DNA of 5,920 bases from an uncultured Bacteroidales bacterium (GTDB lineage: Bacteria > Bacteroidota > Bacteroidia > Bacteroidales > Paludibacteraceae): assembly GCA_946615455.1 (NCBI GenBank), contig CAMOHN010000069.1, positions 1 through 5,920 of the forward strand, in the 5' to 3' direction. Of the stretch, positions 1 to 5,920 are shown piece by piece; position 1 is the first letter of the stretch, and each line of letters starts with the position of its first letter. Made by a program: the position numbers and the translations under genes. The notes under the pieces are model-generated. The model did not search any database and was not told where the DNA came from. It saw only the letters and a program-made list of their open reading frames with translations.

Positions 1-197
1 CACTTCTCGCACTTGCAGTGAAAGCAGGTCTCCTGCTTCTGTTCCTGCTGACCGAGACGGCAATGAGCCATGCCGACCCAGCTGTTGAGTTCGTCTGCCG
101 TACCATAACATTCAAGACGCAAGTCCGCCTTGGACACGCGTTGTCCGTTGGCAAGGGATGTGAGCCCTTGATCGCCTGTTTTTGTGTAGATTTTCAT
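1..197 (-). CDS. Cob(I)alamin adenosyltransferase, PduO type (N-terminal part, runs off the left edge)
   Basis: PduO-type enzymes transfer the adenosyl group of ATP to cob(I)alamin in the cytoplasm, making adenosylcobalamin. Only the first 65 codons and two bases of the next are present. The reading begins MKIYTKTGDQGLTSL, the conserved N-terminal ATP-binding segment of this family, followed by GQRVSKADLRLE at 18-29 and YGTADELNSWVG at 31-42, matching the family's usual RV-K-D-R-E-YGT-DELNS pattern. The ATG at 197-195 fits the family start. It lies 17 bases after the stop of the upstream methyltransferase, so the two are probably cotranscribed. Odd: just after the DELNSW helix the protein has Gln/Glu-rich sequence and a Cys58-x2-Cys61-x-Cys63 cluster, and the cut codon 66 begins TG (Cys, Trp or stop). 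The family assignment is strong; whether the gene is intact cannot be judged here. Confidence 0.88.
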   Translation of the reverse strand, partial: MKIYTKTGDQGLTSLANGQRVSKADLRLECYGTADELNSWVGMAHCRLGQQEQKQETCFHCKCEK

Positions 198-214
198 ATC
201 AATGAGAGAATGTA

Positions 215-1042
215 TTAATAGCGTAAGCGATAGTTTCGCGGTAGATAGTCGGGGTCAAAGAAGACCAGTCCGAGGTCATACAGATCCATTGTGGTGGTCA
301 CTTTGGGGTGCCGACAGACTTCCAGCCAAGCCTTCAGCATGCCCGGCGAATAGTGGATGTCGTCCATGACCAGCACCGATTTGCGGGACAGGTACGGCAG
401 CAGGGTTTGAAAATAGCGTATGGCGGCATCATAGCAGTGGTTGGCATCGATGTAAGCAAGGTCGATGGTATTCGGAAGCGAGCAGGAAAGGGTTTGATCA
501 ATATTGCCTTGAATCACTTCGATGTTATTCAATTGAAGTGTTTTCCAAACACTTTGTGCTTTTTCAATGAGTGTCTTGCTTCCTTCATAAGTAAGGACAT
601 GGTTTTGCGAATGCGGTGCGGCCAGATAGGCTGTGGTGATGCCCAACGATGTGCCCAGCTCGACAATATTGAGCGGGTGACACCTATTTGGGTCTTGTTC
701 GGATGTGAGGAACTGAACCAGCCGGAAGAGCAGACGGGCATATTTAGGTTTTTGTAAAGAGGTGGTAGCTATGTCGCACACGCGGCGTTGTGGGGAACGA
801 GAAGCACCTGTGCCATAATCTGTTAGACAAATGTTCTGCTTATCGTTTAACAAGCGAATTCGCTGTTTCTCAATGGGAGAAAAGGCATAATAGGCATGTG
901 TGTCATACATACTGAAACGCACCCATCGAAAGAGGTAAGGCGAATGAATGCCCTCGCCGCCGGTGTTCCATGCTGTAAGGCGATGACGCAGATAGTGCCA
1001 TGCACGGAAGAGGGTCAGATACAATGGTTTTTGCTTTTCCAC
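215..1042 (-). CDS. Class I SAM-dependent methyltransferase, Bacteroidota-type, substrate unknown
   Basis: A 275-residue cytoplasmic protein without signal peptide or membrane segments. The SAM-binding fold is seen from about residue 125: motif I VELGTSLG (127-134), the acidic end of strand 2 in YEGS (152-155), then IDANHCYDAA (198-207) and MDDIHYSPGM (226-235), an arrangement like the O-methyltransferase (Methyltransf_24) group. The N-terminal third carries GIHSPYLF (31-38) and DYGTGAS (75-81), followed by a basic stretch and LLFRLV (104-109). From memory these mark an uncharacterised family common in Bacteroidota. The start is GTG at 1042-1040: an in-frame TGA lies further upstream with no ATG between, and the next Met (45) would remove GIHSPYLF. 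The gene follows umuC after 86 bases and precedes the adenosyltransferase by 17 bases. No substrate can be assigned; a link to cobalamin is only suggested by the neighbour. Confidence 0.85.
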   Translation of the reverse strand: MEKQKPLYLTLFRAWHYLRHRLTAWNTGGEGIHSPYLFRWVRFSMYDTHAYYAFSPIEKQRIRLLNDKQNICLTDYGTGASRSPQRRVCDIATTSLQKPKYARLLFRLVQFLTSEQDPNRCHPLNIVELGTSLGITTAYLAAPHSQNHVLTYEGSKTLIEKAQSVWKTLQLNNIEVIQGNIDQTLSCSLPNTIDLAYIDANHCYDAAIRYFQTLLPYLSRKSVLVMDDIHYSPGMLKAWLEVCRHPKVTTTMDLYDLGLVFFDPDYLPRNYRLRY

Positions 1043-1047
1043 GGCGG

Positions 1048-1079
1048 CAAAGATATAGTGAATGAGGTTGTTTGTGCAA
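1048..1079 (-). promoter_or_regulatory. Possible Bacteroidota promoter for the methyltransferase/adenosyltransferase pair
   Basis: On the minus strand a perfect TAnnTTTG match (TATCTTTG, 1055-1048) lies 21 bases after a TTG (1079-1077), similar to the -33/-7 layout of Bacteroidota primary-sigma promoters. It ends only five bases before the GTG start, so any transcript would be nearly leaderless. It sits in the 86-base gap after umuC, where a separate promoter would make sense. A short AT-rich motif like this can occur by chance. Confidence 0.3.
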
Positions 1080-1128
1080 GCATTCCGTTTATTTTTTCGT
1101 TCTTTGCGTCAACACAAGCGATGTTTTG

Positions 1129-2433
1129 TCAGTTGGAGGATAGGATGTCGCACCAGCGGGTGGTATAGGCGGGTGAGCGCAGGTCGTGCCGGATGCTGTC
1201 ACGGAACTTACCTTGTTGAATAGTTTTGTCGTCGGCTGAGGGCTTGGTTGCGTATTGTTGTGCGGCTATGACTACTGTTTCGCTGCCGTTCAGCCGATTG
1301 ATGCGATCGATGGCTTGGTCCAATCGGTGTCTGCGTTGGTATAGTGTACTGTCGTAGTCGAAGAGGTTGGTCTGCACGGTGTCGGCACCGGTGATGTCAG
1401 AGAGGATAACGCCGGCGCGTTTGTAGGCAAATCCTTTGCGAAAGAGTCGTTGCAGACATTGTGTGGCAGCGGCGAGGATGACCTGTGAGGCGTTGTCGGG
1501 TGTGAGCAGGTGTTCGGTGTCTGAGCCACCATACTGAGGCAGGTCCGTGCGAAAGCGATTGGTATCCACAAAGACGCTGACCGAAGCACAGACACTATGT
1601 TGTTTTCTGAGTTTTTCGGCTGAGCGGGCTGCGAAATGGCAGACCGAAGTACGCAGATCCACATAGTCGGTCAGATTATGCGGGAATGAGCGGGAAGTGC
1701 ATATACTCTGCTTGGCGACAAGCTCTTCAATGGAGATGCAGTCTTCGCCTCTAAGTTCGCACCATGTGCGTTCAGCCACCACATTGAACATGCTTCGCAC
1801 GCGCTGCCGAGGCATTTGACAGAAGTCCCATGCCGTCTGTATGCCAATGGTTTGCAGGCGTTCTGTGTATTGCCGCCCGATGCCCCACACTTCGTCAATA
1901 GGATAATGTTGTAGGGCTTTATGCCGTTTGTCGCCGGTATCTATGATACAGCAGTGGCGATAGCCCGGAAACTTCTTGGCATAGTGTGAAGCCATTTTGG
2001 CAAGAGTTTTGGTAGGAGCAATGCCTATGCTGACGGGCATACCGGTGTATTTTAATATTTTGGCGCGCAGGTCCAGTCCCCATTGCCGCAAGTCCCACAG
2101 TTGCATGCCTCTTAGGTCACAGAAAGCCTCGTCTATGCTGTAGCGATAGACAGCGGGAGCATTGTCGGAGACCAGTTTCATGACGCGGGCAGTCAGTTCG
2201 CCGTAGAGTTCGTAGTTCGAGGAGAAAACTACCACCTGCTGTTCGGAGAAATGTTGGCGCAGCTGGTAATAAGGCATACCGGCCTTGATGCCGAGAGCCT
2301 TGGCCTCGTTGGAGCGTGCCACAACGCAACCATCGTTGTTGGAGAGCACAACCACGGGTTGGCCATTGAGGTCAGGACGAAAGACACGCTCGCAAGAGAC
2401 ATAGCAGTTGTCACAATCGACTATAGCGTACAT
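1129..2433 (-). CDS. umuC: UmuC, Y-family translesion DNA polymerase (Pol V catalytic subunit)
   Basis: UmuC with processed UmuD forms DNA polymerase V, which copies past DNA lesions with low fidelity. The 434-residue protein is close to the 422 of E. coli UmuC and looks complete. The palm carries metal-binding Asp6 in AIVDCDNCY and the SIDEA motif with Asp101-Glu102. Tyr11 sits at the steric-gate position. VVVLSNNDGCVVAR (27-40) and the family motif GIAPTKTLAKMA (137-148) follow, then a helix-hairpin-helix-like region around 178-203 (VWGIGRQYTERL). The little-finger and UmuC tail follow, with QTNLFD (354-359) matching the beta-clamp binding motif QLNLFD of E. coli UmuC, and a conserved C-terminal SPAYTTRW (420-427). 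The ATG at 2433 is chosen because the protein then starts MYAIVDCDNCY as in relatives. An in-frame ATG at 2478 would add 15 residues lying entirely within umuD. The gene overlaps umuD by 13 bases, suggesting translational coupling. Confidence 0.95.
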   Translation of the reverse strand: MYAIVDCDNCYVSCERVFRPDLNGQPVVVLSNNDGCVVARSNEAKALGIKAGMPYYQLRQHFSEQQVVVFSSNYELYGELTARVMKLVSDNAPAVYRYSIDEAFCDLRGMQLWDLRQWGLDLRAKILKYTGMPVSIGIAPTKTLAKMASHYAKKFPGYRHCCIIDTGDKRHKALQHYPIDEVWGIGRQYTERLQTIGIQTAWDFCQMPRQRVRSMFNVVAERTWCELRGEDCISIEELVAKQSICTSRSFPHNLTDYVDLRTSVCHFAARSAEKLRKQHSVCASVSVFVDTNRFRTDLPQYGGSDTEHLLTPDNASQVILAAATQCLQRLFRKGFAYKRAGVILSDITGADTVQTNLFDYDSTLYQRRHRLDQAIDRINRLNGSETVVIAAQQYATKPSADDKTIQQGKFRDSIRHDLRSPAYTTRWCDILSSN

Positions 2434-2873
2434 GATGGGGTTCTCCAATCTTTGATGGTGAAAGTGACCTTGCCCCATACCGTGAACTCGTCGTTGGCAT
2501 CAACATGGATTCGGGGATAGGCGGGATTGGCGGGTACCAATTCGATATAGCCGTCAGCCAAGTGGGAACGGTCGATGAACTTAAGGGTGAACTCACGATT
2601 GAAGAAAGCCAACACCACGTCGCCATGATGTATGTCTGCCGACTTGTCCACCACGATGATGTCACCTTCGGTGATACCGGCATCGCGCATACTATCTCCC
2701 TTGACGCGACCATAGAACGTGGCTTCGGGATGACGGATAAAGTCACGGTTGAAATCGAGCGACTGGTGCTCATAGTCGGCTGCGGGTGAGGGGAAACCCG
2801 CCTTCATTCCATCGAAAATAGGCAGATCCTGCGCTGCCAGAAATTCACTATTCAGTATTTCAATTTCGTTCAT
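2421..2873 (-). CDS. umuD: UmuD, self-cleaving S24 peptidase, Pol V accessory subunit
   Basis: The 150-residue protein aligns along its length with E. coli UmuD (139 residues). In the known system RecA filaments trigger UmuD self-cleavage, and the shortened UmuD' dimer joins UmuC to form Pol V. The cleavage region reads KAGFPSPAADY (24-34), so the scissile bond would be Ala25-Gly26, where E. coli has Cys24-Gly25. The nucleophile is Ser61 in VKGDSMRDAGI and the general base Lys98 in EFTLKFI, corresponding to E. coli Ser60 and Lys97. There is no N-terminal helix-turn-helix, so it is not LexA or a phage repressor. The ATG at 2873 gives the usual UmuD N-terminus; the frame stays open further upstream, but that part is antisense to the peptidase gene and unlike any UmuD. 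Its TAG stop lies inside umuC, as expected for a coupled umuDC operon. Confidence 0.94.
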   Translation of the reverse strand: MNEIEILNSEFLAAQDLPIFDGMKAGFPSPAADYEHQSLDFNRDFIRHPEATFYGRVKGDSMRDAGITEGDIIVVDKSADIHHGDVVLAFFNREFTLKFIDRSHLADGYIELVPANPAYPRIHVDANDEFTVWGKVTFTIKDWRTPSCTL

Positions 2874-2882
2874 AATCGGGCA

Positions 2883-2890
2883 CAAAAGTA
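2883..2890 (-). promoter_or_regulatory. Possible -7 element for umuDC
   Basis: On the minus strand TACTTTTG matches the Bacteroidota -7 consensus TAnnTTTG and ends nine bases before the umuD ATG, so transcription would start at or just before the gene. No TTG or TTTG was found at the expected -33 distance. That fits either a chance match or a weak promoter whose use depends on regulation, as would suit an SOS gene. Confidence 0.3.
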
Positions 2891-2903
2891 GTCCGTTTTT
2901 GTA

Positions 2904-2925
2904 ATAAATGCTTGCATAAATGCAT
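2904..2925. repeat. 8-bp direct repeat with alternating ATGC/GCAT half-sites, candidate operator
   Basis: ATAAATGC occurs at 2904-2911 and again at 2916-2923, a 12-base period. Inside, the pattern ATGC-tt-GCAT-aa-ATGC (2908-2923) forms two overlapping inverted repeats, the second extending to TGCAT-AA-ATGCA (2913-2924). The element lies upstream of umuD and overlaps the TTG of the peptidase promoter. A protein bound here could act on either divergent gene. The binding function is inferred; the repeats are seen directly. Confidence 0.5.
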
Positions 2926-2940
2926 ATTTTTGTATTTTTG
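2912..2940 (+). promoter_or_regulatory. Bacteroidota-type promoter for the M3 peptidase gene
   Basis: A TTG at 2912-2914 is followed after 18 bases by TATTTTTG at 2933-2940, a perfect match to the -7 consensus TAnnTTTG. The ATG lies 32 bases further, giving a short leader. A second copy of TATTTTTG at 2925-2932 has a TTTG (2898-2901) 23 bases upstream, a less usual spacing. The promoter probably drives both the peptidase and the GldM-like gene behind it. Confidence 0.6.
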
Positions 2941-2972
2941 CCGTCGTTTCGAAATCTCATTAAACTGACAAT

Positions 2973-5135
2973 ATGAATAAAACGTTTCTGACTATGGCAC
3001 TTGCCGCATCCATTTTGGTTGCCACGGCTAACGACAACCCCTTCTTCAATTACCAAAACTGGAAAACGCCGCACGGCACTTATCCTTTCAACGAAATCCA
3101 AGCCGAGCACTACATGCCCGCCTTCGAAGAGGCTTTCAAACGCGGTCTCAAAGAGATTGACGACATCGTCAATAACCCCGAAGCCCCCACCTTCGCCAAC
3201 ACCATCGAAGCCTACGAAGCCTCCGGCGAAATGCTCTCCATCGTGGCAGGATGCTTCTACAACCTCACAAGCGCAGAAACCAACGACACGCTCCAGCAAA
3301 TCGAACTCGAACTCAGCCCCAAGATGTCCGAGTACTCATCCACCATACGCCTCAACGAAAAACTCTTCGAGCGCATCAAAGCCGTCTATGACCAACGCGG
3401 CAAACTCCGCCTCAACAAACAGCAGGTCAAACTCTTGGAGGACATCTACGAGAGTTTTGCCAACAACGGTGCCAACCTCAGCCCCGAGGACAAGCAGACC
3501 TACCGCGAACTGACCACACGACTGAGCCAACTCACCCTCCAGTTCGGTCAGAACGTACTCAAAGCCACCAACGCATGGTCAATGCTCCTCACCGATGAAG
3601 CACTCCTCGCCGGACTGAACGCCGACACCAAAGCCATCCTGCGCCGCAATGCCGAGCAGAAAGGGCTGCAAGGCTGGCTGCTCAACCTCAAGCCTACCAC
3701 CTACCTGCCCGTGATGCAAGACCTCGACAACCGCGACATACGGCGCGAACTCTATATGGCAAGCCAGACCAAATGCATCGGCGGCGAGTTCGATAACACC
3801 GCACTCATCGTCGAGATAGCCAACACACGCCTTGCCCTTGCACGACTCTTCGGCAAGCAGACCTATGCGCAAAAATCGCTCTACAAAACGATGGCAGACA
3901 CTCCCGAGAACGTCTATAGCCTCCTCGACCGCCTCCGCGATGCTTATATGCCCGCTGCACAACAAGAAGTTAAGGAACTGCAACAATACGCCCAAGCACA
4001 CGGACTATACGCGCAGCTCCAACCCTGGGACTGGAGTTACTACAGCAAGAAACTCAAACAGGAGAAATACAGCATCTCGGACGATGACCTCCGCCCCTAC
4101 TTCGAACTCGAAAACGTCAAGAAAGGTGTCTTCGGTCTCGCCAAACGCCTCTACGGCATCACCTTCAAGGAGAACAAGCAAATCCAAGTCTATCACCCCG
4201 AAGTAACTGCCTACGAAGTCTTTGACGAGAAAGGCAAGTTCCTCGCTGTCTATTATGCCGATTTCCACCCGCGCGACAGCAAACGAGGCGGAGCATGGAT
4301 GAACGATTTTCAGCCCCAGTTTATCCGCAAAGGCAAGGACCATCGTCCCCATATCATCAACGTGATGAACTTCACCCGTCCCGTCATCTCCGACAACCCC
4401 GGCGAGAACAAACCCGCCCTGCTCACCTATGACGAGGTGCGCACGTTCCTCCACGAGTTCGGACACGGACTGCACGGTATGCTCACCCGCTGCCAATACG
4501 CCGCACAGAGCGGCACCAACGTACCCCGAGACTTTGTCGAACTACCCTCACAATTCAACGAGAACTTCATCGACGAGAAAGAGTTCCTTGACACCTTCGC
4601 CAAACACTACCTCACCGGCGAAACCATCCCGCAAGAACTGATTGACAAGATGCACGCCTCACAGACCTACCACGCCGCCTACGGCTGTGTACGCCAACTC
4701 AGTTTCGGCTACCTCGATATGGCTTGGCATAGCCTGACAGAGCCTTTCGCGGTCAATGAAACCATCGAAACCGCCGAGTCCGTCATCCGTTTCAGCGACG
4801 AGGCTATGGCGCAAGTACAGGTAATGCCCCTCGTTCCGGGTACGCAGATGGCGGCTTCCTTCACCCATATCTTCTCCGGTGGATACGCAGCAGGCTACTA
4901 TAGCTACAAATGGTCCGAACTCTTGGATGCCGACGCCTTCTCCGTCTTCAAAGAAGCACAGAAGAAAAACGGCTCCATCTTCGATCGCAAAGCAGCCAAA
5001 CTCTTCCGCGAGAACATCCTTGAGAAAGGCGGCACCGAAAAAGCCTCCGACCTCTACCGCCGTTTCCGAAGCGGAGAACCCTCCATCAACGCTTTGCTAG
5101 AACGCGATGGTATCAAATCCCAAATCATCAAATAA
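2973..5135 (+). CDS. dcp: M3-family zinc metallopeptidase, peptidyl-dipeptidase Dcp type, exported
   Basis: Dcp enzymes remove dipeptides from the C-terminus of oligopeptides. The 720-residue protein compares with about 680 for cytoplasmic E. coli Dcp; the extra length includes an N-terminal signal peptide (Lys3, hydrophobic 5-17, likely cleavage after ATA at 17-19), with no lipobox cysteine. A periplasmic location is inferred. The mature N-terminus NPFFNYQNWKTPHGTYPF and the segment NNPEAPTFANTIEAYE are typical of Dcp. The catalytic zinc site is His494-Glu-Phe-Gly-His498, with third ligand Glu523 in FVELPSQFNENF, 25 residues after the second histidine as usual in M3. The tyrosine-rich substrate-side motif GYAAGYYSYKWSE covers 637-649. 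All key residues are present. Coding sequence is strongly biased to C-ending codons, unlike the next gene, which starts seven bases after the stop. Oligopeptidase A is an alternative, but Dcp fits better. Confidence 0.92.
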   Translation: MNKTFLTMALAASILVATANDNPFFNYQNWKTPHGTYPFNEIQAEHYMPAFEEAFKRGLKEIDDIVNNPEAPTFANTIEAYEASGEMLSIVAGCFYNLTSAETNDTLQQIELELSPKMSEYSSTIRLNEKLFERIKAVYDQRGKLRLNKQQVKLLEDIYESFANNGANLSPEDKQTYRELTTRLSQLTLQFGQNVLKATNAWSMLLTDEALLAGLNADTKAILRRNAEQKGLQGWLLNLKPTTYLPVMQDLDNRDIRRELYMASQTKCIGGEFDNTALIVEIANTRLALARLFGKQTYAQKSLYKTMADTPENVYSLLDRLRDAYMPAAQQEVKELQQYAQAHGLYAQLQPWDWSYYSKKLKQEKYSISDDDLRPYFELENVKKGVFGLAKRLYGITFKENKQIQVYHPEVTAYEVFDEKGKFLAVYYADFHPRDSKRGGAWMNDFQPQFIRKGKDHRPHIINVMNFTRPVISDNPGENKPALLTYDEVRTFLHEFGHGLHGMLTRCQYAAQSGTNVPRDFVELPSQFNENFIDEKEFLDTFAKHYLTGETIPQELIDKMHASQTYHAAYGCVRQLSFGYLDMAWHSLTEPFAVNETIETAESVIRFSDEAMAQVQVMPLVPGTQMAASFTHIFSGGYAAGYYSYKWSELLDADAFSVFKEAQKKNGSIFDRKAAKLFRENILEKGGTEKASDLYRRFRSGEPSINALLERDGIKSQIIK

Positions 5136-5142
5136 ATTAAGT

Positions 5143-5811
5143 ATGAAAAAGATTTCATTTTTTCTATCATTGCTAATGCTCCTAACATTAGACCTATACG
5201 CAGACGGTCAACAGACCTACTACGTTGATATCAATAATGCTGACTTGACGTCGATTCTCTATCGCGGATTTGCCAATCGGTTAGATATAACTGTACCGGG
5301 TATTCCGAGCAAAGCCACTATTGCCGAAGCCCAAGATGCCACTATTGAGAAACAAGGCAACTATTGGATTGTGACACCCGTCTCATCAGCAAGAGTGGTC
5401 ATGATTACAGTCTATGCCATGATTAACAATGAGAAGCGACTCATCGGAACAAAAGATTTTAAGGTAAAGAGTCTGCCTACCCCGCAGCCGGTGTATGAAT
5501 GCAGTCGGAAGTTGTATTATGGCAGTAACATCATCAATGTGGCAACAAATGATCTGTTAGATACCTATGGAAGGCTGATTGCTTCCTATGGCGAGGACGG
5601 ACTATTGAATATGGATTTCAGAGTGACGGGGTTTACTATACACGCGGGCTCATCTATTGTTCGATGCGAAGGTGACAAATTCTCCGAAGATGCTCTGACA
5701 CTCTTTCGTTCATTGCGTATGGGTGTATTGATTGTCATTGACGATATCCGAGCACAAACACCATTGGGAGAAACCAAACTTCTTCCATGTTTGGTATTCA
5801 GAATCAGGTGA
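5143..5811 (+). CDS. Exported stand-alone GldM/PorM C-terminal-domain protein
   Basis: The 222-residue protein has a signal peptide (KK at 2-3, hydrophobic 5-16, likely cleavage after LYA at 18-20, no lipobox) and is probably periplasmic. The rest resembles the two beta-rich C-terminal domains of GldM/PorM, the type IX secretion protein whose periplasmic part spans toward the outer-membrane ring. First comes an Ig-like segment, about 27-108, ending TKDFKVKSLPTPQP (103-116), matching the FRVKRxPDPxP linker of GldM. The second domain, about 117-222, has MDFRVTGFTIH (157-167), FSEDALTLFRSLRMG (180-194) and IDDIRAQTPLGETKLLPCLVFRI (199-221), as at the end of GldM. The transmembrane helix and helical domains of full GldM (over 500 residues) are absent. 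The ATG at 5143, after an A-rich stretch, puts Met directly before KKISFFLSLL; an earlier in-frame ATG at 5107 overlaps the peptidase gene and weakens the signal. Function is unknown. Confidence 0.8.
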   Translation: MKKISFFLSLLMLLTLDLYADGQQTYYVDINNADLTSILYRGFANRLDITVPGIPSKATIAEAQDATIEKQGNYWIVTPVSSARVVMITVYAMINNEKRLIGTKDFKVKSLPTPQPVYECSRKLYYGSNIINVATNDLLDTYGRLIASYGEDGLLNMDFRVTGFTIHAGSSIVRCEGDKFSEDALTLFRSLRMGVLIVIDDIRAQTPLGETKLLPCLVFRIR

Positions 5812-5902
5812 TACCGAATTTCAATCATCCATTCAACAACCTAATCATAAAAACATGTAACTCGCCGGTATCCAGCTGAACGAATGATAGAAGACAAGAA
5901 GA

Positions 5903-5920
5903 CCACTGATTTTTCAGTGG
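5903..5920 (+). terminator. Possible intrinsic terminator hairpin at the right edge
   Basis: CCACTGA (5903-5909) and TCAGTGG (5914-5920) form a perfect 7-bp stem with a four-T loop, 91 bases after the stop of the GldM-like gene. Any T-run needed for a rho-independent terminator would lie beyond the window, and the stem may continue. The stretch 5812-5902 before it holds no credible gene. Confidence 0.45.

Noticed and set aside
18..218. Plus-strand 66-codon frame with a hydrophobic start
   Set aside because: It lies opposite the adenosyltransferase, whose conserved N-terminus is clear on the minus strand.
1043..1128. Search for an intrinsic terminator after umuC
   Set aside because: Only weak, imperfect pairing such as TTGCG/CACAA was found, with no stable stem followed by a T-run on the minus strand. 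Readthrough into the methyltransferase remains possible.
308..1168. Plus-strand frames opposite the methyltransferase and umuC end
   Set aside because: They overlap a well-supported gene on the other strand and have no recognisable domain.
2874..3299. Open frame continuing upstream of umuD for about 140 codons on the minus strand
   Set aside because: It is antisense to the start of the peptidase gene, has no similarity to UmuD N-termini, and the Gly/Val/Phe-rich sequence is what the C-biased opposite strand produces. The umuD ATG at 2873 gives a full-length UmuD.
3336..4496. Long antisense open frames across the peptidase gene
   Set aside because: Their composition (Val/Glu/Leu/Gly rich) follows from the codon bias of the real gene, and they show no family motifs or start context.
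5810..5872. Inverted repeat GATACCG / CGGTATC downstream of the GldM-like gene
   Set aside because: The 7-bp arms are separated by 49 bases and do not extend; this is expected by chance and no T-run follows. The hairpin at 5903-5920 is the better terminator candidate.

Overview
The window looks like a chromosomal segment of a Bacteroidota bacterium, most likely order Bacteroidales. Three things suggest this: promoter-like sequences of the Bacteroidota TAnnTTTG type, AT-rich start regions without clear Shine-Dalgarno sequences, and a GldM/PorM-type C-terminal domain, a family typical of this phylum. The methyltransferase also resembles a Bacteroidota-restricted family. A Prevotella-like genus is possible, but the sequence alone does not settle it.

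Left half, minus strand, read from right to left: umuD (2873-2421) and umuC (2433-1129) overlap by 13 bases and encode a SOS-type mutagenic polymerase pair, an autocleavable S24 peptidase and a Y-family polymerase. After an 86-base gap comes a class I SAM-dependent methyltransferase of unknown substrate (1042-215, GTG start). Seventeen bases further is the start of a PduO-type cob(I)alamin adenosyltransferase (197 to the left window edge, 3' end not in the window). The last two form a probable operon.

Right half, plus strand: a 99-base divergent intergenic region separates umuD from an exported M3-family zinc metallopeptidase of the dipeptidyl carboxypeptidase type (2973-5135). Seven bases after its stop begins a small exported protein (5143-5811) that resembles only the C-terminal periplasmic part of the type IX secretion protein GldM/PorM. 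A perfect 7-bp hairpin at the right edge may be the terminator of this pair.

The divergent region holds a two-part promoter for the peptidase, a -7-like element for umuD, and between them an 8-bp direct repeat made of alternating ATGC/GCAT half-sites, a good candidate operator. No tRNA, rRNA, insertion sequence or CRISPR array was seen. Most of the window is ordinary chromosomal content. The points most worth a second look are the candidate umu operator, the stand-alone GldM C-terminal protein, the cysteine cluster in the adenosyltransferase and the second glycine-rich motif of the methyltransferase. I did not find convincing evidence for a wholly new system.
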